A stretch of DNA of 64,000 bases, taken from the NCBI RefSeq assembly GCF_013744875.1, contig NZ_CP059399.1, forward strand, positions 7,750,001-7,814,000. Reading direction: 5' to 3'. Both the position numbers and the translations under genes were made by a program. The notes under the pieces are model-generated. The model was not told where the DNA came from. It ran no database searches and saw nothing but the letters and a program-made list of their open reading frames with translations. This stretch comes from Nocardia huaxiensis (lineage in GTDB: Bacteria; Actinomycetota; Actinomycetes; Mycobacteriales; Mycobacteriaceae). This document shows positions 44,451 through 53,934 of this stretch, in pieces. Position 1 is the stretch's first letter. The number at the start of each line of letters is the position of its first letter.

Positions 44451-46634
44451 TCAGAAGAGCTCATACGAATCTCGTTCTATCCGGAATCCTCGCCCGGTGG
44501 CAATGTCACGACATGTGATGCCCGCGTATGTATCGCTCTCGCACGCGAAGGGGCCGATCGTCATTGAAGTGCCGTACTCGAATGCCGCGATCGTCGGATC
44601 GACGATGGAGTCGGACGGACAAATGAAAACCGCCTCCTGGCCCGCAGTAAGCAGGATCGACCGACCGAAGGCAATTGGGTCACACCCCGGCGGGGGTGGA
44701 GGCGGCTGGTACTGAACGTTGTTGGCATCACAGCGGATTGATGCGGGTACTCCAAGCGTCGCGATGCAGGACAGGTTCGAACTCGGTGACCGGAACCGTA
44801 CGGTTTCGGGCGACGGCGGCGGCTGGTTTGACTTGCGTTGCCCCCAGGACGTCAGCAGGACGAGCAGTATCAGTACGGCAATTAGCGCCAGAATGGCAAT
44901 TATCGAGCCGCACCCTCGTCGGCGACCCTGCGGCTGTGCGGGTCGCGCAGGATAGTGTGCCGTAGTGGGTGGGTTGTATGGCGTCACAGGTGGTGGGTAC
45001 GGCGATCTTGTCGATTGCTGCCAGGTGGGCTGCGCCGTTTCCCGTTGTGTGGCAGCCGGTCTCGGCCTCAGCGTCGGTGAACTTGGCGACTGCGGCGATG
45101 GCTCGTTCCGCTTCGGGAGTGAGGGTGCCTTGGCGGATGCCGGAAAGCGGCTCTGCATCATATTTAGTAGATCGCCGGCAGCCGCGGGGCTGCCGGGCGC
45201 AGAGGCGTGTTGCGTCGAGCGGGGTGCTCCAGAGGTGGTAGCGGTTGCCGTTGCTGTGCTCGACGGGCGCGGTGGCGGAGTCGTAGGTTGGGTTCCGGTC
45301 CGTGGCGACGCCGTCCGGCCGGCTACCGCGATCAAAGCGGCGTAGGCGTCGGAATCAAGAATGCGCAGTTGGTTAGCACGTGACAGGACCATCTGCGGCG
45401 TGAGATTGCTTGTCCGGTAGTTGTTTTCGTACAACGTGACAAGCTCGGTCAGAGCGACGCGTGCGCCCTGCAGGGCACCTAGATCTCGGCCACCGAATCG
45501 CCGCTGCAACTCTGAGGCGACTGGACCGAACGCCACAATCGTGAAGTCGCCCTTGGTGAAATCACCGAAGTTGAGGAAGGCCATCGGATTGCCGCGCCAG
45601 TCTTTACGGATGCGCGCGGCTGTGATTGTGCCGACGACGGTGATCTGGTCACCCTGACGCTTTCGGATAGCGGCTGCATGAGACGCCAGTAACACATCGA
45701 AGGCCGAACGAGCTGTGACCGTGGCGATTCGCGGTGGCGTCGGTTTGCCACGCAGCGCCTGTGGGACATGTTCGTACCCGGTCAGACTGGCGTTCTTCAG
45801 CGACTGAGCCTGCGCCGCGAGTGGGCCCTTAAGCAGCTCGTTAAAGACCTCGGATTTGTCCGGATCCGCGAAGTCCTTAGCAGTGAAGATAAGGTTCTGG
45901 CCGGTGCCGCCGAAGCGGTCCCACAAGTCATCGTTGTGGGCAATCGCCTGCAGCGACAAGTCGATCACGGCGGCGGAGAACGCATCAAGTTCAGCGTCGA
46001 ACGTGTTGTCGTCCCGAGCCGGATGCTGGTAGTTCGGATGACCACGCTCGGCGGCGCCGAACGGTGCGAGATCAGCAAGATACATGCCGTCGTAATCGAT
46101 CAGCGTGATCCTATGGTCGGCACTGACCATGATGTTGCCGTGCTGCAGGTCTCCGTGCGCTGCACCAGCAGCACGAAGCCGTCTAACGGCGCTCTGGATA
46201 TTGCGGCGGACTTCATCGATGGCGTCGGGCTCATCGAAGTGGTCGTCGACCCAGTCTCCAAGCGGATCTCCAACAACCCATGGCATGCGGACGGTCGGAT
46301 AGGTGCCCCCTCCGACCACAATGCCGGTCGGGTCGTAGCGCACGTCGATGAGGAATTCAAGCTCTCGATGTCCGGCTACAAACCGCGCGATGTGCTCGTA
46401 CCGCACGGCAAGGTTGTCGTCGGCTCCGAGCTTATGGAAGCACCTGACTGCGTAGCTCCGACCCCCTGCGGCACTGTCGATTTGGAACGTCGCAGCAAAA
46501 CCGCCGGAGGCAACCGCGGCGATCTTCAGCGGGGTGAGGACGGCTGTTCCCACGCGAAGATCGGGGTCCCTGGGGAAGGCGTAGTTCGGATGAAGGACTG
46601 CTTGCTGGTAGTCGAGAAGACTGGGGAGACTCAT
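44451..46634 (-). CDS. Kinase of a VWA-PP2C-kinase triad, with OB-like and membrane-anchored outer domain
   Basis: A 727-residue protein, start overlapping the PP2C stop as ATGA. A protein-kinase-like domain (residues ~1-290) has HGDLQHGN at 160-167 and LIDYDGMY at 178-185 in place of DFG; the VAIK Lys position reads AVR. Next comes an OB-fold-like segment (DQITVVGTITAARIRKDWRG, FLNFGDFTKGDFTIVAFG), a long Pro/Ser/Thr-rich linker, one membrane helix at ~577-597 and a Cys-containing outer domain. Together with the next two genes it matches the TerY-P type triad known from tellurite-resistance/defence islands. Confidence 0.85.
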   Translation of the reverse strand: MSLPSLLDYQQAVLHPNYAFPRDPDLRVGTAVLTPLKIAAVASGGFAATFQIDSAAGGRSYAVRCFHKLGADDNLAVRYEHIARFVAGHRELEFLIDVRYDPTGIVVGGGTYPTVRMPWVVGDPLGDWVDDHFDEPDAIDEVRRNIQSAVRRLRAAGAAHGDLQHGNIMVSADHRITLIDYDGMYLADLAPFGAAERGHPNYQHPARDDNTFDAELDAFSAAVIDLSLQAIAHNDDLWDRFGGTGQNLIFTAKDFADPDKSEVFNELLKGPLAAQAQSLKNASLTGYEHVPQALRGKPTPPRIATVTARSAFDVLLASHAAAIRKRQGDQITVVGTITAARIRKDWRGNPMAFLNFGDFTKGDFTIVAFGPVASELQRRFGGRDLGALQGARVALTELVTLYENNYRTSNLTPQMVLSRANQLRILDSDAYAALIAVAGRTASPRTGTQPTTPPPRPSSTATATATTSGAPRSTQHASAPGSPAAAGDLLNMMQSRFPASAKAPSLPKRNEPSPQSPSSPTLRPRPAATQRETAQPTWQQSTRSPYPPPVTPYNPPTTAHYPARPAQPQGRRRGCGSIIAILALIAVLILLVLLTSWGQRKSNQPPPSPETVRFRSPSSNLSCIATLGVPASIRCDANNVQYQPPPPPPGCDPIAFGRSILLTAGQEAVFICPSDSIVDPTIAAFEYGTSMTIGPFACESDTYAGITCRDIATGRGFRIERDSYELF

Positions 46635-47338
46635 AAGCGCACCACGCAGATAGTCGTGTCGTCTGAGGACATACCATCAGCTCGGGCATACGCCACCCAG
46701 TCGGCGAACTCATCCGCGTCGTCGAGGACACGGGTCTGGATGAGTTCCTGGTGCATGTCGGCGCTGGCACCGAGCAGAAAGGCTGCCGCAGCGTCGGTGG
46801 CCAGAATGAGCGCGTCCCCTCGCTCAAAAGCCTGCTCGCGCTCCCAAATTTGCTCAAGATAATCGTTTGCCGCCGGCAGAGTCGAGATCAGGTGCGGGCG
46901 CTGACCGAAGGAGTCGGGTTGCTCAATAGGTCCTGCCACCACTATCTCCCCGTCTCGCACGTGCAGCAGGCAGGTGTCACCAACAGCCCGAGCGCGATAC
47001 CGCGCGACCCGTGTGTCTACTTCCACTCCCAAAAACGTGGCTGCGCCGCCCTCTGCAATCTTGGATACCGCGTGCCAAGGGAGATTGGCGGTGGATACCA
47101 ATTGCTGCCATCGATCCCGGAGCCGAACGATCTGGTCAAGCGCCAACGGGTCGTCACCCGCTCGCGCGAACGAGTCCACCAGAAGTTCTGCCCAGACTTC
47201 CGGGCGCGCCGATCGAGATGCTCCATCCGACAAGGCAATCCGGCATCCTGCGAACGCGATGCGATCCGCGTTGTCGTCGGCATCTTCATCAGACTTCGGC
47301 ACGCTCGCCGCGCTGATGCGCAAGCGACGCTCGCTCAC
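46631..47338 (-). CDS. PP2C-type protein phosphatase of the triad
   Basis: A 235-residue protein from a GTG. Metal-binding landmarks of PP2C are present: DDNADRIAF, ALSDGAS, AVGDTCLLHVRDGEI, ALILATDAAAAFLL and DDTTICVV near the end. It sits between VWA and kinase genes and overlaps the kinase start, so it most likely reverses phosphorylation by that kinase. Confidence 0.88.
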   Translation of the reverse strand: MSERRLRISAASVPKSDEDADDNADRIAFAGCRIALSDGASRSARPEVWAELLVDSFARAGDDPLALDQIVRLRDRWQQLVSTANLPWHAVSKIAEGGAATFLGVEVDTRVARYRARAVGDTCLLHVRDGEIVVAGPIEQPDSFGQRPHLISTLPAANDYLEQIWEREQAFERGDALILATDAAAAFLLGASADMHQELIQTRVLDDADEFADWVAYARADGMSSDDTTICVVRL

Positions 47339-47344
47339 TGGTAC

Positions 47345-48223
47345 CTAGCTTTCGATGGCCAAGGCCCCGCTCGTCAGTTCCTTCAACCCTGTCGGCGTGA
47401 CGGCGCGCGTACCGAGGTTGAGGAACTCGAAGACGCTCCGCGAATCAGCGTTGTAGAGGAAGCCGCGGGCGCCGGGCGCCAGGGGCTTACCTTGCTGCCT
47501 GGCTGCCTCATACATCGTCGGTGGGAGCTGGCTGGACATTCCAAATAGCATGTCGGCGTTGTGGTCAGGAAGGCCAACACGCGAGCTGGGGTAGGTGAAG
47601 GGCTGCTCTGCACGGCCAGAAAGATGGACGTTGAAGATCAGTGACGCGCCGTCGTCAGTCCCCACTGCCCCAACCGCTTGAGCGGCAATTGTTGGATCGC
47701 CATCGGTGCTTTCACCATCGGTGATGTTGACGACGAGCGGCGGGAAGCTGGAGGGGTGCTCCGCGCACCAGCGCCGCACGATCGGCTCAGCGGTCCGGAA
47801 TGCCATGGTCATGGGTGTCATCCCGCCCGCAGCTGGATCGACCCACACCGGAAACGGCTTCTCCAGGTCGACCCTTTGGCCGCTGTGGTTCACTGCCGGC
47901 ACGACCCGTGTTTCAATCCGCTTCGGTGCGCGTTCGAGATCCCCGATGGTGATCGCAGGCCGACTGGAATCGCTACCTGGAAGCTGGAAACTGACGTCGG
48001 CGCCGTACCCCAACACGCAGAGTTCGAAGTAGTTTCTGATCTTGGGTGATCCCGTACTGCACAGACCGATGGCGTTGTTGAGTGTCATGTTCACCGCCTC
48101 CGCCAATGCTTGAGCTTTGGAAGCGCCGGTACCCGCCCACGGTTCTTCCATCGAGTTCGACTGGTCGATCAGGAGCACGAGCAGAGCCGGTTGTTTCCGA
48201 CTGATTTCGGCTGAGTACGCCAT
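47345..48223 (-). CDS. VWA domain protein of the triad (TerY-like)
   Basis: A 292-residue protein starting after GGGAGGG. The MIDAS motif is DQSNSM near residue 20, with GGMTPMTMAF supplying the Thr and NITDGESTDG the third site. No signal peptide, so cytoplasmic as in TerY. First gene of the triad operon; in known systems the VWA protein is the phosphorylated switch and binds other effectors. Confidence 0.88.
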   Translation of the reverse strand: MAYSAEISRKQPALLVLLIDQSNSMEEPWAGTGASKAQALAEAVNMTLNNAIGLCSTGSPKIRNYFELCVLGYGADVSFQLPGSDSSRPAITIGDLERAPKRIETRVVPAVNHSGQRVDLEKPFPVWVDPAAGGMTPMTMAFRTAEPIVRRWCAEHPSSFPPLVVNITDGESTDGDPTIAAQAVGAVGTDDGASLIFNVHLSGRAEQPFTYPSSRVGLPDHNADMLFGMSSQLPPTMYEAARQQGKPLAPGARGFLYNADSRSVFEFLNLGTRAVTPTGLKELTSGALAIES

Positions 48224-48649
48224 GACACCCTCCCTTGTTCACATGCGCCTTGCTTGGCGATGCTGTCACGTATCCCCCAGCCATATCACCTGGACCGGGG
48301 ACTCGTACACGATACAGCGCACTACTGACAGCGATCCCTCAGCACAGCCGAACTGCGTTGCAGCACTGCATATTTCGTCAACCGTCGAAGCGATCGACGC
48401 CCACTCGGCAGTTCAGGGACATGCGTGATGGGTCACGTTGGCCGGCGGGTCGGAGTGTACGACTGGCCCGGTCGCGGTGGGGCGGCGTCCGGAGGATTTG
48501 GCACAACATGGCATAAGCGGGCGGTTTGCGCGGCGCTATCCTGTTGGGAGGTCAGCGGTTCGGTGAGTTCTGATGAAGGCAGGAGTCTGGCAGGGTGGGC
48601 CGTACGGAGCGCGAAATCGTGGGGTCGGCTGCCCGAGGGAGGGAATAGC
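48224..48649. other. Divergent promoter region between triad and nuclease gene
   Basis: No protein-like frame; the plus-strand open frame is an in-phase extension of the nuclease gene without a start site. It should hold promoters for both directions, but I see no strong boxes. Confidence 0.45.
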
Positions 48650-49585
48650 GTGCAGCTGTCGTCGCACCATAAGCGGATCTCGGCACAGGCGTATCAGGCG
48701 CTTCGCAACGCTCTCCCGGTCGTCTTCTGGTACAAGGAACGCACGCTGCAGCCGTTTTTGAAGGCTGCGTTCCGCGAAGATCCGAGCGTCCTTCGCGGTC
48801 TCGATTTCAAGGGCGAGACCAAGTGGGTCATCGTCGGCAAGCTGGTCGATCGACTACTGGAGCAGGAGGCGTCCTACCAGAAGGCGACGATCCACCTGAT
48901 GCTTGAGGTCGCCAACATGACGCGCTTCGTTGACCTGGAGCAGCTTGAAGACGCCGACGTGAAGATCGCCAAGGCGCGTGCGGCGGTCGCCGAGCTGAAG
49001 CGGCATACCGAGGTCTTCGAACTGCTACTGACCGAGAAACAGCGGGTCGCTGCCCAGCAGGCAGTACTCAAACAGCAGATCGAGTCGCAGCAAAAGTTCG
49101 AGCAGACGCTCCGTACGATGCATAGCCACTTCATCCACATGCACGGCGACCCGAACCCCCAGGCGCGTGGTAAGGCGTTCGAGGGCTTCCTGAACCACCT
49201 CTTCGGGCTGTTTGACCTCAACCCGCGGACCGAGTACATACTCGACCGCGAGCAGATCGACGGCGCCTTCACGTTGGAGGGCAACGACTACATCGTTGAG
49301 GCGAAGTGGCGGAAGGACAAGCTCACTCGGGAGCAGGCGGACGCGTTCGCGGCCAAGGTCCACCGCAAAGCGACGAGTTCATTCGGCTTGATTATTAGTG
49401 TCATGGGATTCACCAAGGACGCAGTTGACGAGTATCGCTCACGAACGCCGTTCATCACGATGGACGGCGCGGACCTCACCTGCGTTCTGGAGGGTCGCAT
49501 CCGCCTCGACGAGCTGCTGATTCGCAAGAAGCGTCACGCGAATGACACTGGCCAGTGCTATTTTCCGGTTAGCGAGATGTTTTGA
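48650..49585 (+). CDS. Mrr-like restriction endonuclease
   Basis: A 311-residue protein from the GTG behind GGGAGGG. The N-terminal half is helical with a coiled coil (KIAKARAAVAELKRHTEVF, then KQQIESQQKFEQTL). The C-terminal half is a PD-(D/E)XK domain: RGKAFEGFLNHLFGL, EQIDGAF with the Asp, and YIVEAKW with E-x-K, followed by FAAKVHRKATSSFGLIIS typical of Mrr_cat. Such enzymes often cut modified foreign DNA. Confidence 0.85.
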   Translation: MQLSSHHKRISAQAYQALRNALPVVFWYKERTLQPFLKAAFREDPSVLRGLDFKGETKWVIVGKLVDRLLEQEASYQKATIHLMLEVANMTRFVDLEQLEDADVKIAKARAAVAELKRHTEVFELLLTEKQRVAAQQAVLKQQIESQQKFEQTLRTMHSHFIHMHGDPNPQARGKAFEGFLNHLFGLFDLNPRTEYILDREQIDGAFTLEGNDYIVEAKWRKDKLTREQADAFAAKVHRKATSSFGLIISVMGFTKDAVDEYRSRTPFITMDGADLTCVLEGRIRLDELLIRKKRHANDTGQCYFPVSEMF

Positions 49586-49661
49586 TCAGTCCGATTAAGC
49601 GCGCCAATCGGTTTGATGCTCGACCTACAGTGATTGAACATCCGATCCGGCGCCCTACTTC

Positions 49662-50336
49662 CTACTTGGGAACACCAATGTGGACTCGGCTTGCTTCCAG
49701 TGGCGTGATCGTCGGCTCAAAGCGATGGTTGGCAGTTGGCAGTTCCGATGCATACTCCCGTGACGCAGTGTTGTAGAAGCTGCGCAGAATAAATTCCACG
49801 AATGCTCCTGGAGTTATTGCCGAGGTTGCAGCGATTCGGCAGTTCGAATATTGCCCTAGCGTCAGATGAGATTTCGGATGATGTAGGTCCTGAACCACCG
49901 CATCGTCGGAGTCAAAATCGAACCGCATTGGTACCGTAACCACTCGGCGGTCAACAACCTCTGCGAACATGAGATCGAGACTATACAGCTCCGGGTCATT
50001 CTGATACTCGGACAGGTCTGGCGATGGAAGGAATGCCAAGCGGCTGGATAGCAGTCGCCTAGACCTGAACTGGTAGACCATCTGAACGATAGCGCCATCA
50101 AGCATCAAGAAGTTGTATGACCTTGCCGCCAACTGCGTAGTGTACATATCCCGGTAGGGAACATCTCTTAGTAGAGATGCGCCAGGCAATATCGTTGGAT
50201 AGTCAACTTTTTCCACCTGATCTGGGAGTGAGCAGATTCTGGGGAAGTTTTGGTCATTCACCAGGCCTTTTGTAGTGAGATGACGGGTTATAGACATGAT
50301 CTCCTTGTGGATATCATGAATTTTAGGATTCGCCAC
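49662..50336 (-). CDS. DUF2290 domain protein, partner of the helicase
   Basis: A 224-residue protein; its GTG overlaps the helicase TAG by one base. The region VPYRDMYTTQLAARSYNFLMLDGAIVQM, RLAFLPSPDL, VPMRFDFDSDD and HPKSHLTLGQYSNCRIA is the DUF2290 consensus. The function is unknown in the literature I know. Tight coupling with a nuclease-like helicase suggests one two-gene module. Confidence 0.85.
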   Translation of the reverse strand: MANPKIHDIHKEIMSITRHLTTKGLVNDQNFPRICSLPDQVEKVDYPTILPGASLLRDVPYRDMYTTQLAARSYNFLMLDGAIVQMVYQFRSRRLLSSRLAFLPSPDLSEYQNDPELYSLDLMFAEVVDRRVVTVPMRFDFDSDDAVVQDLHHPKSHLTLGQYSNCRIAATSAITPGAFVEFILRSFYNTASREYASELPTANHRFEPTITPLEASRVHIGVPK

Positions 50337-52501
50337 TACTGATCGCGCTCTCCAATGAATTTGCGCAGCCGCTCGAGTAGTTCCGGGCTGAGGTCATCAG
50401 GAAATAGCGTCTGGTCCTCGAAGTCGCGGAGTAGCCCCTCAATGGACTGCTCGCGCATACCGCGATTAAACTCAGCTTGCGCTGTCATATCGCGGTGCAC
50501 AATTTGCATTTTCTGCAGGTCAGCCTGCGAGGGATATCTGAAGTTCAACTCAAATCCGGCGCTCTTGATTGCCTCAAACTCCTCGATAAGCGCATCCATC
50601 TGCGGCCCGACTCCCAGCACCCGAACCCACGCCTTACTCCTGGTCATAGCCGTGAATAGCCTGTTACGAACGCGAGCGAGATTATAGTGGCTTGCTTGAC
50701 ACTCCTCAGCGTTGACAATGTAGACCATGCCAGCCTCGTTGCCTTTTGCTCGATAGATGCCAGTAAACGTTACTGATTCTGAACCAGGATTAAAAAATAC
50801 GTCCGCGCTTACGTCTACCCCAGCCAGATGGCTCATAATCTTCCGGTCGAGGAGGCTAGTGCGAATCGGACCGAGATTTCCCCGCGTAGTCAGAGGGTTT
50901 GTGTTGATTACGATAATATCGCTATGACGGAGCTCTTCTTCCTGGATGTTGCGTTCGATCTCATCCGCAACCCATTCGTCTTGCTCGTTCTTACTGGCAA
51001 ACCTCTTAAACTCGACTAGATCTTCAAGCGTAGAGTGCTCTTCCAGGAAACGAGGGCTCGACTCCTCGGTGCGGACGAGAGAGACTTCACGTCCCGGCTC
51101 AAGAGCTCCGCGTTTGACTGAGTAGCCGATTTCTGTCCACAGGCTCGGTTGATCGAACATCTGCACAAGGCCGGTCCGGGCTTGGTTTGCAGGCTTGCGA
51201 TAGATGCCAAATCCGAGACCATGGGCACTTACCAACACCGGCCGGGAATTGCGGTAGCACTTCTCCAGCACTATATCGCGTCGAGCGCCATTCTCGCGGG
51301 GCGTCGACTCGAAAGACACGTTCGGTCGACCCTGGTTGTCCGAGCCGAAAATCGATTCAGCCGGAGGCAGCCCATCTCCATTAAGCGTTTGAAGCTCATC
51401 ATAGGCGTACACGAGCCGATGACGGTCATCCAACATCGAATAACAAAGGCGCAGGAACTCGGGAGGCAGATCTTGCGCTTCGTCGATTAGGATAGCGTCG
51501 TAAATAATCTCTGGCGACTTCACTTCCGCTAGCGCGCTTGCACAAGCTCCATTAAACGCACTTTCGCGACCAAACTTGCTCTGTGCATTTCTGAAATCAT
51601 AGTACTCGACCTGATTCTTCATGCAATATTCAAAGTAGAGACCGTCCCGATCCGCACCTCCAGGCGCCCCCCAAGAATTGACGATACGGACATTGTCCCA
51701 GTCGGGCTCTTCGCCCAGCGTCTCGATAGAGAAGCTGGTAATTAGTCGTTTGTACTGTTCCTTCAGGGACCTGGTATTGAAAGTAACCGCGATCCGCCAT
51801 TCCGGATGCTGAGCATGAAGGTAAGCTGCTTTAAGCGCAAGTACAATTGTTTTACCCGAACCGGCAAGGCCGCGAATTCTCTGGACGCCATCTACGGTTT
51901 CGATAACTGCCTTGCTCTGTAGCATATCCAGAGTCGCGATTGACCTCTCAAGCTTCTGCAGGCGCGCTCCACGTGAATCTGGACTATTAATCTTTCTCGG
52001 ACTCCGCGATCTGCGGATCGTTGATATGCTCTGGATTGCCGAGATTGTTCTCTCGAAGAGGTCGCGCTCGGAGTCAGCCCACTGGAACATGTCCAGCTCG
52101 GCACCGATATTCTGCATATTTGCAATCGAGTACTCGTCATCTTCCGGGAGCTTCATGACGGCTGGCGCAAAAGTGATGCTGGATATTTCAACCTTGAGCT
52201 TCCGCTTCCTCACAAGGTCTCGATATCCGAGCAGGCGTTGCTGAAGCGCTGTTGCAGATTCGTCCTGGCGAGCCCCGTAATCTCCAAGCTCCGCCCCGTC
52301 CACCAAGTCGAATACTATGACACCCTTACTTGGGGATACCAGCACCGCGTCGATCGGATGGCTGCCTTCCGCGGTATTGATGATCGGGTACCCGATGAAG
52401 AGCTGTCCATCGAGTGCTGATACTTTGGTAAGCGCGTTAACGAGGGCGTCGCTAGCTGCCGGCTTATCGTTCGTGCCACGAACTACCGTTATCGTATTCA
52501 T
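50336..52501 (-). CDS. UvrD-like helicase with N-terminal nuclease-like domain
   Basis: A 721-residue protein. The N-terminal ~110 residues have a PD-(D/E)XK-like pattern (HPIDAVLVSPSKGVIVFDLVDG), as in NERD-type proteins. Superfamily-1 helicase motifs follow: GLAGSGKTIVL (Walker A, ~225), ILIDEAQDLP, CYRNSRPVLV, YRAKGNEAGMVYIV and RLFTAMTRSKAWV. Start after AGGGGAC. The pairing with DUF2290, and the location among restriction and TA-like genes, suggests anti-phage defence. Confidence 0.85.
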   Translation of the reverse strand: MNTITVVRGTNDKPAASDALVNALTKVSALDGQLFIGYPIINTAEGSHPIDAVLVSPSKGVIVFDLVDGAELGDYGARQDESATALQQRLLGYRDLVRKRKLKVEISSITFAPAVMKLPEDDEYSIANMQNIGAELDMFQWADSERDLFERTISAIQSISTIRRSRSPRKINSPDSRGARLQKLERSIATLDMLQSKAVIETVDGVQRIRGLAGSGKTIVLALKAAYLHAQHPEWRIAVTFNTRSLKEQYKRLITSFSIETLGEEPDWDNVRIVNSWGAPGGADRDGLYFEYCMKNQVEYYDFRNAQSKFGRESAFNGACASALAEVKSPEIIYDAILIDEAQDLPPEFLRLCYSMLDDRHRLVYAYDELQTLNGDGLPPAESIFGSDNQGRPNVSFESTPRENGARRDIVLEKCYRNSRPVLVSAHGLGFGIYRKPANQARTGLVQMFDQPSLWTEIGYSVKRGALEPGREVSLVRTEESSPRFLEEHSTLEDLVEFKRFASKNEQDEWVADEIERNIQEEELRHSDIIVINTNPLTTRGNLGPIRTSLLDRKIMSHLAGVDVSADVFFNPGSESVTFTGIYRAKGNEAGMVYIVNAEECQASHYNLARVRNRLFTAMTRSKAWVRVLGVGPQMDALIEEFEAIKSAGFELNFRYPSQADLQKMQIVHRDMTAQAEFNRGMREQSIEGLLRDFEDQTLFPDDLSPELLERLRKFIGERDQ

Positions 52502-52749
52502 CGGCGGGTCCCCTGTATCCGGTGCTGTTTGGGCACTCCGGCACCCACAGCTGACTCACTCATCTCGATTAACATACTGCCACCATGCCAGATGGCTTCG
52601 ACACTTCCTCGGAGCATATCGACTTTGCTGCTTGTAGGTCGTGACACTCAGATGCCTGATGTCGCGGTATTCCACCCGATTGATAGTGACAGCGCGGTGT
52701 ATCCATTCGGGATCCATGTCTGCCGACAGTGCCTACGCAGCGAAGGTGT

Positions 52750-53934
52750 TCATTCGCCCCCAAACGAAGCCTCCTCAAGGAGAGACACAGACGGACTCTC
52801 GGAGGAGCGAGAGTCTCCGGCTACTGTTGTGGTCTGAGGTGTTCGAGATGTGATCGTTCGAAACAGTCCGGCCGGTATTCGGCACTGATCGACGAGCGCC
52901 GCCTCACCAACTCCTGCTTTCGTTAGCAACTCAACTGCGCGCGGCAGAAGGGACGGCTGCTCGATCGCGGTGACCAGTCCCGGCTCACCTCGTCGCCAGC
53001 CGCGGGTCGATATCGTGGCCATCGCGTTCCGATACGATACGTCGCTCAAGACGCCCAGCGACCGTGCGCGATAGAGCAGCGCCTGAATGCTCACTCCCCA
53101 TTGCTCTTTCAGCTGAGCCAGGGTACGCCAGGTGTTGCCGCCCATGCTTGTAGGTAGAAGCTGACGGATCTGGTCCGCCGGCATCAGGAACTCCGCAGCA
53201 AAGCGATTCGCCTGGTCCTCAACGATTCTTCCGCCAGGCTCGGCATCGCAGTGCATCACCAGATGTCCCAGCTCGTGTGCGACGTCAAATCGTTGACGGT
53301 AGTAGTCACGCTTGATCGGGTTCAGGACGACGACCGGTCGAAGATGGCTCTCGAAAGAGTACGCATCGACAGAAGCGGCTTGCTCAGGACTAAAGACAAC
53401 GAGCACACCCCGGTTCTCCAGCAGTCGAACGAGGTGTTTGACCGGGCCGCTCTCGATACCCCAGCTCTTTCGGACCAGATGCGCAGCGCGCTCAGGACCG
53501 TCATCGAGTTGGATGTCGCCATCCACAGGCGCATACGGGAGATCAGGCTCGGGGAACTCGACATGACGTTCAAGACTGCTTGCAATGTCGAGAGCCACTC
53601 GCCCATACGCGAACGCTTGATCCCGAGCAAGCTGGCTTGTGGACCGCAGCGAGCGGAAGTGGGGCGTGACACCAGCGGCCACTGCGTCGTCGGGTCGTAC
53701 GGCAAAGAACCCCGGCTCGACGCCGAGAGCCAGTGCCAGTTGCGCGACGGTTGCAGCCGAGGGGCGCTTCGCCCCAGCCTCCCAGGCGCTAACTGCCGCT
53801 GCGCTCTTGCCGATCTTCCCCGCTAGCTCGATCTTTCGAAGAAAAGCAAGCTGACGAGCGAGCGTGAGGCGACCGCCATCGAAGAACGTGGCAACCTCGG
53901 CAGTCCGTTTTGTGGTCGATGAGCGAGAGCTCAC
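52750..53934 (-). CDS. XRE-HTH and ImmA/IrrE metallopeptidase domain protein
   Basis: A 394-residue protein. The XRE HTH is at ~26-75 (IGKSAAAVSAWEAGAKRPSAATVAQLALALGV). A zinc-peptidase domain follows with FDVAHELGHLVMH (HExxH-type, HELGH) and EDQANRFAAEFLMP. The ~60-residue C-terminal extension is specific. This architecture is typical of regulators that cleave or bind a partner in toxin-antitoxin or mobile-element switches. It overlaps the upstream gene as ATGA. Confidence 0.9.
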   Translation of the reverse strand: MSSRSSTTKRTAEVATFFDGGRLTLARQLAFLRKIELAGKIGKSAAAVSAWEAGAKRPSAATVAQLALALGVEPGFFAVRPDDAVAAGVTPHFRSLRSTSQLARDQAFAYGRVALDIASSLERHVEFPEPDLPYAPVDGDIQLDDGPERAAHLVRKSWGIESGPVKHLVRLLENRGVLVVFSPEQAASVDAYSFESHLRPVVVLNPIKRDYYRQRFDVAHELGHLVMHCDAEPGGRIVEDQANRFAAEFLMPADQIRQLLPTSMGGNTWRTLAQLKEQWGVSIQALLYRARSLGVLSDVSYRNAMATISTRGWRRGEPGLVTAIEQPSLLPRAVELLTKAGVGEAALVDQCRIPAGLFRTITSRTPQTTTVAGDSRSSESPSVSLLEEASFGGE

